From a virus, in the IMG/VR virus record IMGVR_UViG_3300030109_001961, positions 289 to 23,518 of that record: a DNA stretch of 23,230 nucleotides; one strand, written 5' to 3'. The translations under genes and the position numbers were made by a program. Positions 5,697-11,079 of this stretch are shown here, in pieces (within the stretch, counting starts at the first letter, position 1; each line of letters opens with the position of its first letter). Below the pieces are notes generated by a model. That model had not been told where the DNA came from. It searched no databases and was given only the letters and a program-made list of their open reading frames with translations.

Positions 5697-5948
5697 TTAT
5701 AAATCCTTTTCTAAATTGTTAATTGTTGTTGTTAAACTTAAATAATAATATAATATATCTAATTCTTTTTTAATACCATTATTAGATAAATAATTATAAT
5801 CTATTTTCTTTTTTAATTCATTTACAGTTTCAATTAAACTGTTTTCATTTAATTCTATTAACTTTTTTAAACTATCATTAATTCTTAATAATCTTTCATT
5901 TTCTATTATTAATTCTTTTTTACTTAATTTATTTTCTATTACTAACAT
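5697..5948 (-). CDS. Coiled-coil-like protein of the AT-rich cassette
   Basis: An 83-residue protein starting MLVIENKLSKKELIIENERL at the ATG at 5948, which follows AGAAAAGGATTTAATATA; an upstream ATG at 6029 lacks this signal and overlaps the preceding gene. Heptad-like Leu/Ile spacing through about residue 50 (RINDSLKKLIELNE) suggests a coiled coil. The C-terminal NNLEKDL is encoded by the next gene's start signal. Function unknown. Confidence 0.65.
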   Translation of the reverse strand: MLVIENKLSKKELIIENERLLRINDSLKKLIELNENSLIETVNELKKKIDYNYLSNNGIKKELDILYYYLSLTTTINNLEKDL

Positions 5949-5976
5949 TATATTAAATCCTTTTCTATGTTTAAAA

Positions 5977-6180
5977 TTAAAATTCAAAATCAATAAATAC
6001 TTTTTTACTAGGTTTAACAAATCTTTCACTATTCATGTCATGCCATTTAGAAATAGAATATTCATTATAACCTTTTAAATAATGATTAATATAATAAACT
6101 GTATTGCTATTTTCATTTAATTTGAAATATTTAATATTAAGTTTATTTATATTTCTTATTTCAGTATATTGATTATTCAT
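5977..6180 (-). CDS. Small hypothetical protein, first gene of the AT-rich cassette
   Basis: A 67-residue protein, MNNQYTEIRNINKLNIKYFK to SKKVFIDFEF, with the aromatic stretch TVYYINHYLKGYNEYSISKW. It begins after AAGGATTTAATAAA, about 30 bases from the predicted start of transcription, so its leader is very short. It ends 28 bases before the next gene, the widest gap inside the cassette apart from the gp88-like region. No family recognised. Confidence 0.65.
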   Translation of the reverse strand: MNNQYTEIRNINKLNIKYFKLNENSNTVYYINHYLKGYNEYSISKWHDMNSERFVKPSKKVFIDFEF

Positions 6181-6216
6181 TTTATTAAATCCTTAATTTG
6201 TTAATTTTATAATTAT

Positions 6217-6245
6217 AAATTACTATGTATAAAAAACATTGTCAA
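6217..6245 (-). promoter_or_regulatory. Leftward promoter of the AT-rich cassette
   Basis: Perfect TTGACA at 6245-6240 with TAATTT 17 bases on (6222-6217); a perfect TATAAT at 6217-6212 would need a 22-base spacer. The start TTGTTGACAATGTTTT is almost identical to the promoter at 3454. It lies 37 bases upstream of the first cassette gene. Confidence 0.55.
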
Positions 6246-6371
6246 CAAGTTTTTTTATATGGTTATAGTTTTTTTATGTAAATAAATATAGATATATATT
6301 TCATACATAATCTTTTACTCTATAAACATTTTTATATTAACCTAGTTTAATGAATACATATTAATCTATTT

Positions 6372-6388
6372 ACTGTTATGATAACAGT
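6372..6388. promoter_or_regulatory. 17-base perfect palindrome, operator-like
   Basis: ACTGTTAT-G-ATAACAGT is a perfect inverted repeat with one central base, in an otherwise AT-rich gene-free stretch about 130 bases upstream of the cassette promoter. The size and symmetry suit a dimeric repressor or activator. No second copy was found in the window by eye. Bases 6181-6448 contain no other gene that I can see. Confidence 0.45.
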
Positions 6389-6447
6389 TTATATAATTCT
6401 TTTAATCCTTATTATACAACAAATAATCTTAAAAATGTTACAAACTG

Positions 6448-6506
6448 TATGAGAAGAACAAACCATGAACAAATTCTGACCGAAGTGTTGCAAAAATGTC
6501 ACACTT
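6448..6506. repeat. Inverted copy of boxes A and B upstream of the rightward promoter
   Basis: Bases 6486-6506 are the exact reverse complement of 3550-3570 (21 of 21, box A). Bases 6448-6470 match the reverse complement of 3639-3661 at 20 of 23 positions and contain a box B copy (6455-6471, 15/17 to the left consensus). A short TGACCGAAG between them resembles a fragment of box C. The two regions therefore form an inverted pair around the AT-rich cassette, each facing its own outward promoter. Confidence 0.75.
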
Positions 6507-6538
6507 TATTTTGCCTACACGCCACAGCCACTAGGGGG

Positions 6539-6594
6539 GTATACGTATACGTGTATGGACTATGCAACAGATGGGATAATAGGGTGGTAACCAC
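6539..6594. promoter_or_regulatory. Two short palindromes upstream of the rightward promoter
   Basis: GTATACGTATAC (6539-6550) is a perfect 12-base palindrome directly after a run of six G. GTGGT-A-ACCAC (6584-6594) is a second inverted repeat. Both lie 70-130 bases upstream of the TTGACA at 6666 and are more GC-rich than their surroundings, which suits protein-binding sites. No function is proven. A weak 53-codon frame (6449-6610, plus) crosses this stretch. Confidence 0.35.
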
Positions 6595-6665
6595 AGGTAT
6601 GAACAGTTAAATGCTTAAAAACAGTGACATATATACAACACTAGTAATATATTTTTATTAGGGGG

Positions 6666-6694
6666 TTGACAAGGCACATAAAACCGGGTATAAT
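6666..6694 (+). promoter_or_regulatory. Perfect-consensus rightward promoter of the right arm
   Basis: TTGACA (6666-6671), a 17-base spacer and TATAAT (6689-6694) match the sigma70 consensus at every position and in spacing. It is the only gap promoter ahead of the long rightward gene array beginning near 6813. Such a strong promoter would need regulation to be timed, and the boxes upstream and repeats downstream are candidate sites. Confidence 0.85.
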
Positions 6695-6705
6695 TACATA
6701 TATTA

Positions 6706-6763
6706 ACCATTTAGATGTTACACTTAAATATATAATAACACTTAAATACTACATTTAAATGGT
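6706..6763 (+). repeat. CACTTAAATA repeats inside an inverted repeat in the leader
   Basis: ACACTTAAATA occurs exactly at 6720-6730 and 6738-6748 (18-base step), with diverged versions at 6750-6760 (TACATTTAAAT) and near 6798. They are enclosed by ACCATTTA (6706-6713) and TAAATGGT (6756-6763), a perfect eight-base inverted repeat. They lie just downstream of the predicted transcription start and could be operators or an RNA structure in the leader. Confidence 0.5.
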
Positions 6764-6821
6764 AAAAATAAGGTAGTTAATATAAATATACCTATTCGTA
6801 TTTAAATAAGACTTGACTTTC

Positions 6822-7028
6822 GTGAAAAAATCAGTAAAACTAATAGCATCGGAAAATGCAACGAAAGATGTATATCAATCGCTGCACAGATATGGGGATA
6901 TTCGTAATGTCCACATACCCCATTCGGCTGTGTACTATGTTCGTTCCCTTATTTATAGGGATACAGGTGTAAAATACACTCTAGACCATGTAGAAAAGGC
7001 TATGAAAGAAGAAGGATGGACAGATTAA
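6822..7028 (+). CDS. Hypothetical protein, first gene of the right arm
   Basis: A protein of 68 residues if GTG at 6822 starts it (VKKSVKLIASENATKDVYQS); a TTG at 6813 would add three residues, and neither has a clear binding site. The end reads TGVKYTLDHVEKAMKEEGWT. The Lys-rich N-terminus and helical C-terminus (YTLDHVEKAMKEEGW) could form a small DNA-binding fold, but no family is recognised. Located directly after the strong promoter and its repeat-rich leader, so it may be an early or regulatory protein. Confidence 0.6.
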   Translation: MKKSVKLIASENATKDVYQSLHRYGDIRNVHIPHSAVYYVRSLIYRDTGVKYTLDHVEKAMKEEGWTD

Positions 7029-7038
7029 AGGTATAACA

Positions 7039-7257
7039 ATGGCTAAAAAAGATAAAATAGGTATTATGATAGCTGTAGGTAAGCTAAAAGACAGCAAAAA
7101 AACTAAAATGGCTTATGGTGGCATGGCAAATGGTAAAAAACACATGTATTTATCCGAGGGTAGCTTTGTAAAAGATAATCCCGGACTAGAAGCACTTAGA
7201 AAAAGTGGACCTAAAGGACTAAAAGCATATAATACTATTACAGGCAAAACAGACTAG
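7039..7257 (+). CDS. Small basic hypothetical protein
   Basis: A 72-residue protein, MAKKDKIGIMIAVGKLKDSK to AYNTITGKTD, after AAAGG. The stretch MAYGGMANGKKHMYLSEGSF resembles the short Gly/Lys motifs found in many small proteins of marine phages. It is positively charged with no membrane segment. The stop TAG shares a base with the next GTG start. Possibly a virion or DNA-associated protein; that is inference from charge and context. Confidence 0.7.
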   Translation: MAKKDKIGIMIAVGKLKDSKKTKMAYGGMANGKKHMYLSEGSFVKDNPGLEALRKSGPKGLKAYNTITGKTD

Positions 7258-7514
7258 TGGCATATAAGCGTAACTATGCAAAAGAACGCAAGTATGACTC
7301 ACAACCCCACGTAAAAAGAAAACGTGCTAACAGAAATGCAGCACGAAGAAAGGCAATGAAATTAGGATTAGTACGTAAAGGTGATAAAAAAGACGTACAT
7401 CATGTTGGGGGTAATGCCCTGAATAGAGCAAGTAAGTTAAAGGTGGTAAGTGCATCTAAAAATAGGTCATTCCCACGAACACGAAATGCTCGTAAGTTAA
7501 ATAGAACATCGTAA
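7257..7514 (+). CDS. Small basic protein with HNH-like signature
   Basis: An 85-residue protein starting from GTG (TAGTG overlap with the previous stop). The first half is highly basic (KRKRANRNAARRKAMKLGLV). The second half contains KKDVHHVGGNALNRASKLKV followed by SKNRSFPRT, which resembles the D-H-H...G-N...N core of HNH nucleases but without the usual zinc cysteines and at minimal length. I know this as a recurrent small phage protein of unproven function; it may be a reduced HNH fold used for DNA binding rather than cutting. Confidence 0.75.
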   Translation: MAYKRNYAKERKYDSQPHVKRKRANRNAARRKAMKLGLVRKGDKKDVHHVGGNALNRASKLKVVSASKNRSFPRTRNARKLNRTS

Positions 7515-7526
7515 GGAGAATGTAAT

Positions 7527-7667
7527 ATGCCGATGCACGGAATGAAAAAGAAAAAAGGAATGGCACGAGGTGGTGCTAAGATGAAAATGAAAGGTGGAGG
7601 AATGGGTATGACAAAAAAGAAAAAGACATACTCAAGAGGTGGTGCTACTGGGAGCAGACGTAGATAA
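7527..7667 (+). CDS. Gly/Lys/Met-rich small protein
   Basis: A 46-residue protein from the ATG at 7527, with AAGGAG nine bases upstream. It reads MPMHGMKKKKGMARGGAKMK and ends SRGGATGSRRR. It consists almost entirely of Gly, Lys, Met and Arg with repeated ARGG/RGG units, so it is unstructured and strongly positive. Similar GG-plus-Lys tails occur in the large virion protein at 17690-20932 (AKGGIAS, KRGGLASK). It may bind nucleic acid or decorate the capsid interior; no evidence decides. Confidence 0.7.
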   Translation: MPMHGMKKKKGMARGGAKMKMKGGGMGMTKKKKTYSRGGATGSRRR

Positions 7668-7670
7668 TAA

Positions 7671-8381
7671 ATGCCGTATCTCATAAGTAACGTACCCCAT
7701 TTTCATTGTTGGGTACGGAAAGAGTTTACGTCTAATCATTTAAAATATCATGGTGAGTTTATACACGCAATGGTATTCGCAGTTAATACTATACCTGACA
7801 GGTCGTTAAGTTTTCAACTTGTATTTACAGGTTGTGAAGCTGACTTTGAAGATGGACCTGAAACAAACATACATGGTGGAGCAATGTGGGCTAGGATGCC
7901 GATACAAGCACTCGTAGCCGACATTCCACTAGATGAATGGTCAGACCCTATGGAAGACCATTTAGCACAACCTTGGGATTGTGAGTCAAGAAATCACAGT
8001 GTAGTCGTAATGGACAGAGTAAGTTCTAGCCCTTGGCTTTGTAAGATTGGTGGAGATTTTTACAAAGGAAAATATTTATTTACAGTTGACTACACTGATA
8101 GCGACATAGCAGATGACCCTGCTCAACATAAACAGTCGCATGTTTTATATCTGCTAGATGCAGGGAAATGGACAGGAAATCTTGTTGCCCTACCTAATAA
8201 TCGAGTCCGTGCGACAAGCCCTGCATTGTGGGCTACTGGGGAAGGTGCTCCGGATTTTACGCCATCTCAGTGGACACACTCAGCAGAAAGCCACGAAAGC
8301 TATCTAGACCCTAGTACAACATTTGATAACTTATATAATGACAACAAAGAAAAAAAGAGACCCAAAAGTAGGAACAGGTAA
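7671..8381 (+). CDS. Conserved-type phage hypothetical protein
   Basis: A 236-residue protein starting three bases after the previous stop. It begins MPYLISNVPHFHCWVRKEFT, continues with HGEFIHAMVFAVNTI and HGGAMWARMPIQALVADIPL and is rich in Trp, His and Asp in the middle. The C-terminus (NDNKEKKRPKSRNR) is basic. The folded, mixed composition differs from the small basic neighbours and suggests a globular protein, perhaps an enzyme or virion component. I recall similar sequences only as hypothetical proteins of marine phages. Its last 44 bases overlap the next gene. Confidence 0.8.
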   Translation: MPYLISNVPHFHCWVRKEFTSNHLKYHGEFIHAMVFAVNTIPDRSLSFQLVFTGCEADFEDGPETNIHGGAMWARMPIQALVADIPLDEWSDPMEDHLAQPWDCESRNHSVVVMDRVSSSPWLCKIGGDFYKGKYLFTVDYTDSDIADDPAQHKQSHVLYLLDAGKWTGNLVALPNNRVRATSPALWATGEGAPDFTPSQWTHSAESHESYLDPSTTFDNLYNDNKEKKRPKSRNR

Positions 8382-8664
8382 AAAGCCTAAAGGTTCGGAT
8401 AGAAGACTTTATACGGATGAAAATCCAAAAGATACAGTTCGTATAAAGTTTGCTACACCTGCAGATGCACGAGCAACTGTGGCTAAAGTAAAAAAACTAA
8501 ATAAACCTTATGCACGGAAAATACAAATACTAACTGTGGGCGAACAAAGAGCAAAGGTTATGGGTAAGACAGAAGTCGTTGCCATATTTAAAAAAGCAAA
8601 AGAAAGTTTAAAAAGAGAAAATGACAGAAAAAGCAAAAAAGACAATAAAAAAAGTAGCAAGTAA
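8338..8664 (+). CDS. Basic hypothetical protein
   Basis: A 108-residue Lys-rich protein starting MTTKKKRDPKVGTGKKPKGS at the ATG at 8338, inside the end of the preceding gene; an in-frame TTG at 8323 is a less likely start. The central part, IKFATPADARATVAKVKKLN then ARKIQILTVGEQRAKVMG, looks like a small alpha/beta fold. The tail is KKDNKKSSK. No family recognised; the charge suggests contact with nucleic acid. Confidence 0.7.
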   Translation: MTTKKKRDPKVGTGKKPKGSDRRLYTDENPKDTVRIKFATPADARATVAKVKKLNKPYARKIQILTVGEQRAKVMGKTEVVAIFKKAKESLKRENDRKSKKDNKKSSK

Positions 8665-8899
8665 ATTAAAGAAAGCTAGTAAAGCACACGCAGGTCAAGC
8701 GAAATCTTTATCTGCACTTAAATTAAATAAAGGTAGTTCTGTTAATAAAGCAGGTAACTATACTAAACCTACTATGCGTAAAAGTCTTTTTAATAGAATA
8801 AAAGCAGGTGGTAAAGGTGGTAATCCCGGACAATGGTCAGCACGTAAGGCACAGATGTTAGCAAAACAATATAAAGCCAAAGGTGGAGGATATAGATAA
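8621..8899 (+). CDS. DUF5872-like basic protein
   Basis: A 92-residue basic protein. Its C-terminal half, RIKAGGKGGNPGQWSARKAQ then KQYKAKGGGY, is the hallmark of DUF5872, a short module common in phages and large viruses, whose function is unknown but probably involves DNA or RNA contact. The N-terminal half is a Lys/Ala/Ser-rich linker. It overlaps the previous gene by 44 bases and shares the TAATG junction with the next. The family call is from memory of the motif. Confidence 0.8.
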   Translation: MTEKAKKTIKKVASKLKKASKAHAGQAKSLSALKLNKGSSVNKAGNYTKPTMRKSLFNRIKAGGKGGNPGQWSARKAQMLAKQYKAKGGGYR

Positions 8900-9063
8900 T
8901 GAATGACTATATGCCAGAAGAAATACAAGAGATAGAAGATTTACAAAAAATAAATGTAGCAGTTGAAGAACCAAAACAACCACTTAAAACATTCTACGAC
9001 TGGTTAGAAAACATAACTTCAAAGGAGAAGGGGAAGAGTTTTTTTGACTGGTTATTAAAATAA
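8899..9063 (+). CDS. Small acidic hypothetical protein
   Basis: A 54-residue protein, MNDYMPEEIQEIEDLQKINV to KSFFDWLLK, starting within the stop of the previous gene (TAATG). It contains a repeated aromatic motif, TFYDWLENI at about 31-39 and SFFDWLLK at the C-terminus, which may be paired short linear motifs for binding a partner. It is acidic, unlike its basic neighbours. Function unknown. Confidence 0.7.
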   Translation: MNDYMPEEIQEIEDLQKINVAVEEPKQPLKTFYDWLENITSKEKGKSFFDWLLK

Positions 9064-9082
9064 ACTTTAGAAAGACCCCAAC

Positions 9083-9562
9083 ATGATAGACCCCATTACC
9101 CTTTCTGCAGCTGTAACAGGTGCAACGACAGCCTATAATGCTATTAAAAAAGCTATAATGGTAGGCAAAGAAATTGAGGACATGTCATCTGAATTAAGTA
9201 GATGGATGTCAGCCGTTAGTGATGTAGATAATGTACATAAGAATGCAAATAGCCCATCGACATTGGATAAATTATTTAATGGGTCTATAGAGCAAGTAGC
9301 GATAGAAAGTTTTTCAGCTAAGAAAAAGTTAGGTAAACAAAGAGAAGAGTTAAGAAATTTTTTAGTTGGTAATTATGGCTTACAGGCTTGGGATGATTTA
9401 ATAAAAGAAGAAGGTAAGATACGTAAAGCTAGACAAGAAGCCATTTATGCTAGAGAAGAAAAAAACAGACAGATAAGAGATTATACAATTATAGGAATTG
9501 CATCTTTAGTAGGATGTAGTGCATTAGGTTGGATGATATGGTTAATCAGCGTTTCTGTTTAA
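9083..9562 (+). CDS. C-terminally membrane-anchored hypothetical protein
   Basis: A 159-residue protein, MIDPITLSAAVTGATTAYNA at the start, a long charged helical middle (KKKLGKQREELRNFLV, then KIRKARQEAIYAREEKNRQI) and a C-terminal membrane helix IIGIASLVGCSALGWMIWLI. I recognise this layout (MIDPIT.. start, WDDLIKEEGKIRKARQE-like segment, final helix) from marine phage and cyanophage proteins without assigned function. It may be an internal virion or lysis-associated protein. No strong ribosome binding site. Confidence 0.75.
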   Translation: MIDPITLSAAVTGATTAYNAIKKAIMVGKEIEDMSSELSRWMSAVSDVDNVHKNANSPSTLDKLFNGSIEQVAIESFSAKKKLGKQREELRNFLVGNYGLQAWDDLIKEEGKIRKARQEAIYAREEKNRQIRDYTIIGIASLVGCSALGWMIWLISVSV

Positions 9563-9852
9563 TCGTTTTAATTATTATAGTTTTTAGCATATTGTTTTCA
9601 ATAGTTGCATTTGCTGAAACAGAAGATGATAGTACATCTGTAAAGATGACAACTTGTAGATTAGCAAGTCAAATACTAGGCAATAATCAAAGAGTATGTG
9701 TTTTTGTAGGTGCAAACAATACACAGTATAGAGAATATGTACCATACGATGCAGGTCCTTGTCCTAGACAATATCAATGTCCTTATAGACCAAATGAAAA
9801 GCCATTTGATATTAAACGTGTAATTAAAAATATAAAGGAACAATTTAAATAA
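9538..9852 (+). CDS. Exported cysteine-containing protein with signal peptide
   Basis: A 104-residue protein starting at the ATG at 9538 (an in-frame TTG lies nine bases before). Residues 6-26 form a signal peptide, FCLIVLIIIVFSILFSIVAFA, cleaved probably before ETEDD. The mature part has four cysteines (TTCR, RVCVF, GPCPRQYQCPY), suggesting two disulfides in the periplasm. No lipobox. Overlaps the previous gene by 25 bases. Exported proteins are uncommon in the late region of a phage; roles in superinfection exclusion, envelope change or lysis are possible but unproven. Confidence 0.75.
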   Translation: MVNQRFCLIVLIIIVFSILFSIVAFAETEDDSTSVKMTTCRLASQILGNNQRVCVFVGANNTQYREYVPYDAGPCPRQYQCPYRPNEKPFDIKRVIKNIKEQFK

Positions 9853-10100
9853 TGGCACTGCAGAAATCACAAAGGTCGTTAAAAGCATGGGGCAAACAAA
9901 AGTGGCGAACAAAGTCTGGGAAGCCCTCAAAGCAAACAGGCGAAAGATACTTACCTACAGCGGCAATAAAGTCACTCACATCTGCAGAGTATGCAGCAAC
10001 GACAAGAGAGAAAAGAAAAGGTAAGAAAGCAGGTAAACAATTTACCAAACAACCTAAAGGTATTGCAAAAAAGACTGCAAGATTTAGGAAATTTGCTTGA
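9852..10100 (+). CDS. Conserved small basic phage protein
   Basis: An 82-residue basic protein, MALQKSQRSLKAWGKQKWRT, SGKPSKQTGERYLPTAAIKS and a tail KKTARFRKFA. I recognise this as a recurrent small protein in marine phages and some large-virus genomes, always basic and of unknown role; the GERYLPTAAIK and EYAATTREKR segments are its most typical parts. Shares the TAATG junction with the previous gene. DNA binding is a reasonable guess from charge. Confidence 0.75.
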   Translation: MALQKSQRSLKAWGKQKWRTKSGKPSKQTGERYLPTAAIKSLTSAEYAATTREKRKGKKAGKQFTKQPKGIAKKTARFRKFA

Positions 10101-10252
10101 CAGATAAAATAATATATGGTATTATAACTTATATAATATATTTTACAACAGTGTTTGTAATATTTGTATTATTATATGCAATAGCAATGGGAACATTAAA
10201 TACCATCTGTGGTTGTGCTAATGATTATGCATTAACAAATTTATGGAATTAA
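10097..10252 (+). CDS. Small membrane protein
   Basis: A 51-residue protein from a TTG start that overlaps the previous stop (TTGA). The sequence (M)TDKIIYGIITYIIYFTTVF runs into one long hydrophobic segment to about residue 32, followed by NTICGCANDYALTNLWN with a CxC pair. A single-helix inner-membrane protein is likely. The short length and TTG start lower confidence, but the frame fills the gap exactly between two tight junctions. Confidence 0.5.
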   Translation: MTDKIIYGIITYIIYFTTVFVIFVLLYAIAMGTLNTICGCANDYALTNLWN

Positions 10253-10253
10253 A

Positions 10254-10433
10254 ATGTTATGGATGATGTTAGTAATACTACAAGGAACGGATATAAAAGA
10301 AAATGTCTACTTCAATGATTTGGATACGTGCCTTGAGTATGCACGAAAAATGCAACAACAAGACTTACATCAAAGACAAGCAGGAGACAAAATCTTTCTC
10401 AAGGTTTATTGCATACCTAAAGAAAGTGAGTAA
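10254..10433 (+). CDS. Short hydrophobic-start protein with two cysteines (paralogue 1)
   Basis: A 59-residue protein, MLWMMLVILQGTDIKENVYF then DLDTCLEYARKMQQQ and FLKVYCIPKESE. A short hydrophobic N-terminus is followed by a small domain with two cysteines about 30 residues apart. The layout matches the next gene product (CYTYIEHARNK ... STCVYMGE), so the two look like diverged tandem copies. The N-terminus is short for a cleavable signal, so export is uncertain. Lies one base after the previous stop. Confidence 0.65.
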   Translation: MLWMMLVILQGTDIKENVYFNDLDTCLEYARKMQQQDLHQRQAGDKIFLKVYCIPKESE

Positions 10434-10436
10434 AAA

Positions 10437-10652
10437 ATGTGGATTCCAGTAATAACAATATTATGGGCACTCGGTGATAGTGCTACTTGGGTAAATTTTC
10501 CGATGGTTAATTTTCCTTTTTCATCATCAGATAAATGTTATACATACATAGAACATGCAAGAAATAAAATAATACAAGACCCTCAATATTTAAATGGTTA
10601 TAGTACCTGTGTTTATATGGGTGAACCTACAGGTAAAGGAGAAAATACATGA
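10437..10652 (+). CDS. Short hydrophobic-start protein with two cysteines (paralogue 2)
   Basis: A 71-residue protein, MWIPVITILWALGDSATWVN followed by SDKCYTYIEHARNKIIQD and STCVYMGEPTGKGENT. The same pattern as the preceding gene: hydrophobic start, Cys-x2-Tyr helix, a spacer of about 25 residues, then a strand with Cys and Val. A disulfide in the periplasm is plausible. Starts three bases after the previous stop and ends within the next ATG (ATGA). Function unknown. Confidence 0.7.
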   Translation: MWIPVITILWALGDSATWVNFPMVNFPFSSSDKCYTYIEHARNKIIQDPQYLNGYSTCVYMGEPTGKGENT

Positions 10653-10780
10653 TTGATTGGGATAAAATTAAATTTGAAGTATGGAATAAAAGATTTGGCG
10701 AAGGAACAAACTTCGACCTAGACTATGGTAAATTACTTATCATTGGTCTATTAGTTTATCATATATTTTTTCAAGGTTAA
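10649..10780 (+). CDS. Small C-terminally anchored membrane protein
   Basis: A 43-residue protein, MIDWDKIKFEVWNKRFGEGT then LDYGKLLIIGLLVYHIFFQG, with a hydrophobic C-terminal helix of about 17 residues ending at the terminus. The ATG overlaps the previous TGA and AAAGGAG lies about ten bases upstream. It resembles other tiny tail-anchored proteins of phage lysis or morphogenesis regions, without specific identity. Confidence 0.65.
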   Translation: MIDWDKIKFEVWNKRFGEGTNFDLDYGKLLIIGLLVYHIFFQG

Positions 10781-10782
10781 AT

Positions 10783-11079
10783 ATGGTTCGCAAGGTATTT
10801 CAAAATCCTAGTGGTGGTTTAAATCAAAAAGGTAGAGACCATTTTAAAAAAACAGAAGGCAGTAATTTAAAGCCACCTGTAAAACGAGGTATTAACCCAC
10901 GTAGGATTTCGTTTGCTGCAAGATTTTCAGGTATGAGAGGTCCTATGAAAAAGCCTGATGGCTCTCCGACAAGGAAGGCATTAGCATTAAGAGCATGGGG
11001 TTTTCGTAGTGAAGAGTCAGCTAGAAATTTTGCAAATAGACACAAGAAGAAAAAGAAATCAACAACAAGGAAAGCATAA
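10783..11079 (+). CDS. DUF6321-like basic protein
   Basis: A 98-residue basic protein. GGLNQKGRDHFKKTEGSNLK at residues 11-30, then PPVKRGINPRRISFAARFSG and GPMKKPDGSPTRKALALRAW form the recognisable DUF6321 pattern, followed by a Lys-rich tail. Members occur in phages and in a few bacterial genomes; the function is not known, and the conserved Arg/Lys content suggests nucleic-acid contact. It ends directly against the ATG of the holin-like gene. The family call is from memory of the motif. Confidence 0.75.
   Translation: MVRKVFQNPSGGLNQKGRDHFKKTEGSNLKPPVKRGINPRRISFAARFSGMRGPMKKPDGSPTRKALALRAWGFRSEESARNFANRHKKKKKSTTRKA

Noticed and set aside
6181-6812. tRNA or integrase attachment site in the large gap
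   Set aside because: No cloverleaf, T-loop or CCA-like end was found and no integrase is in the window.
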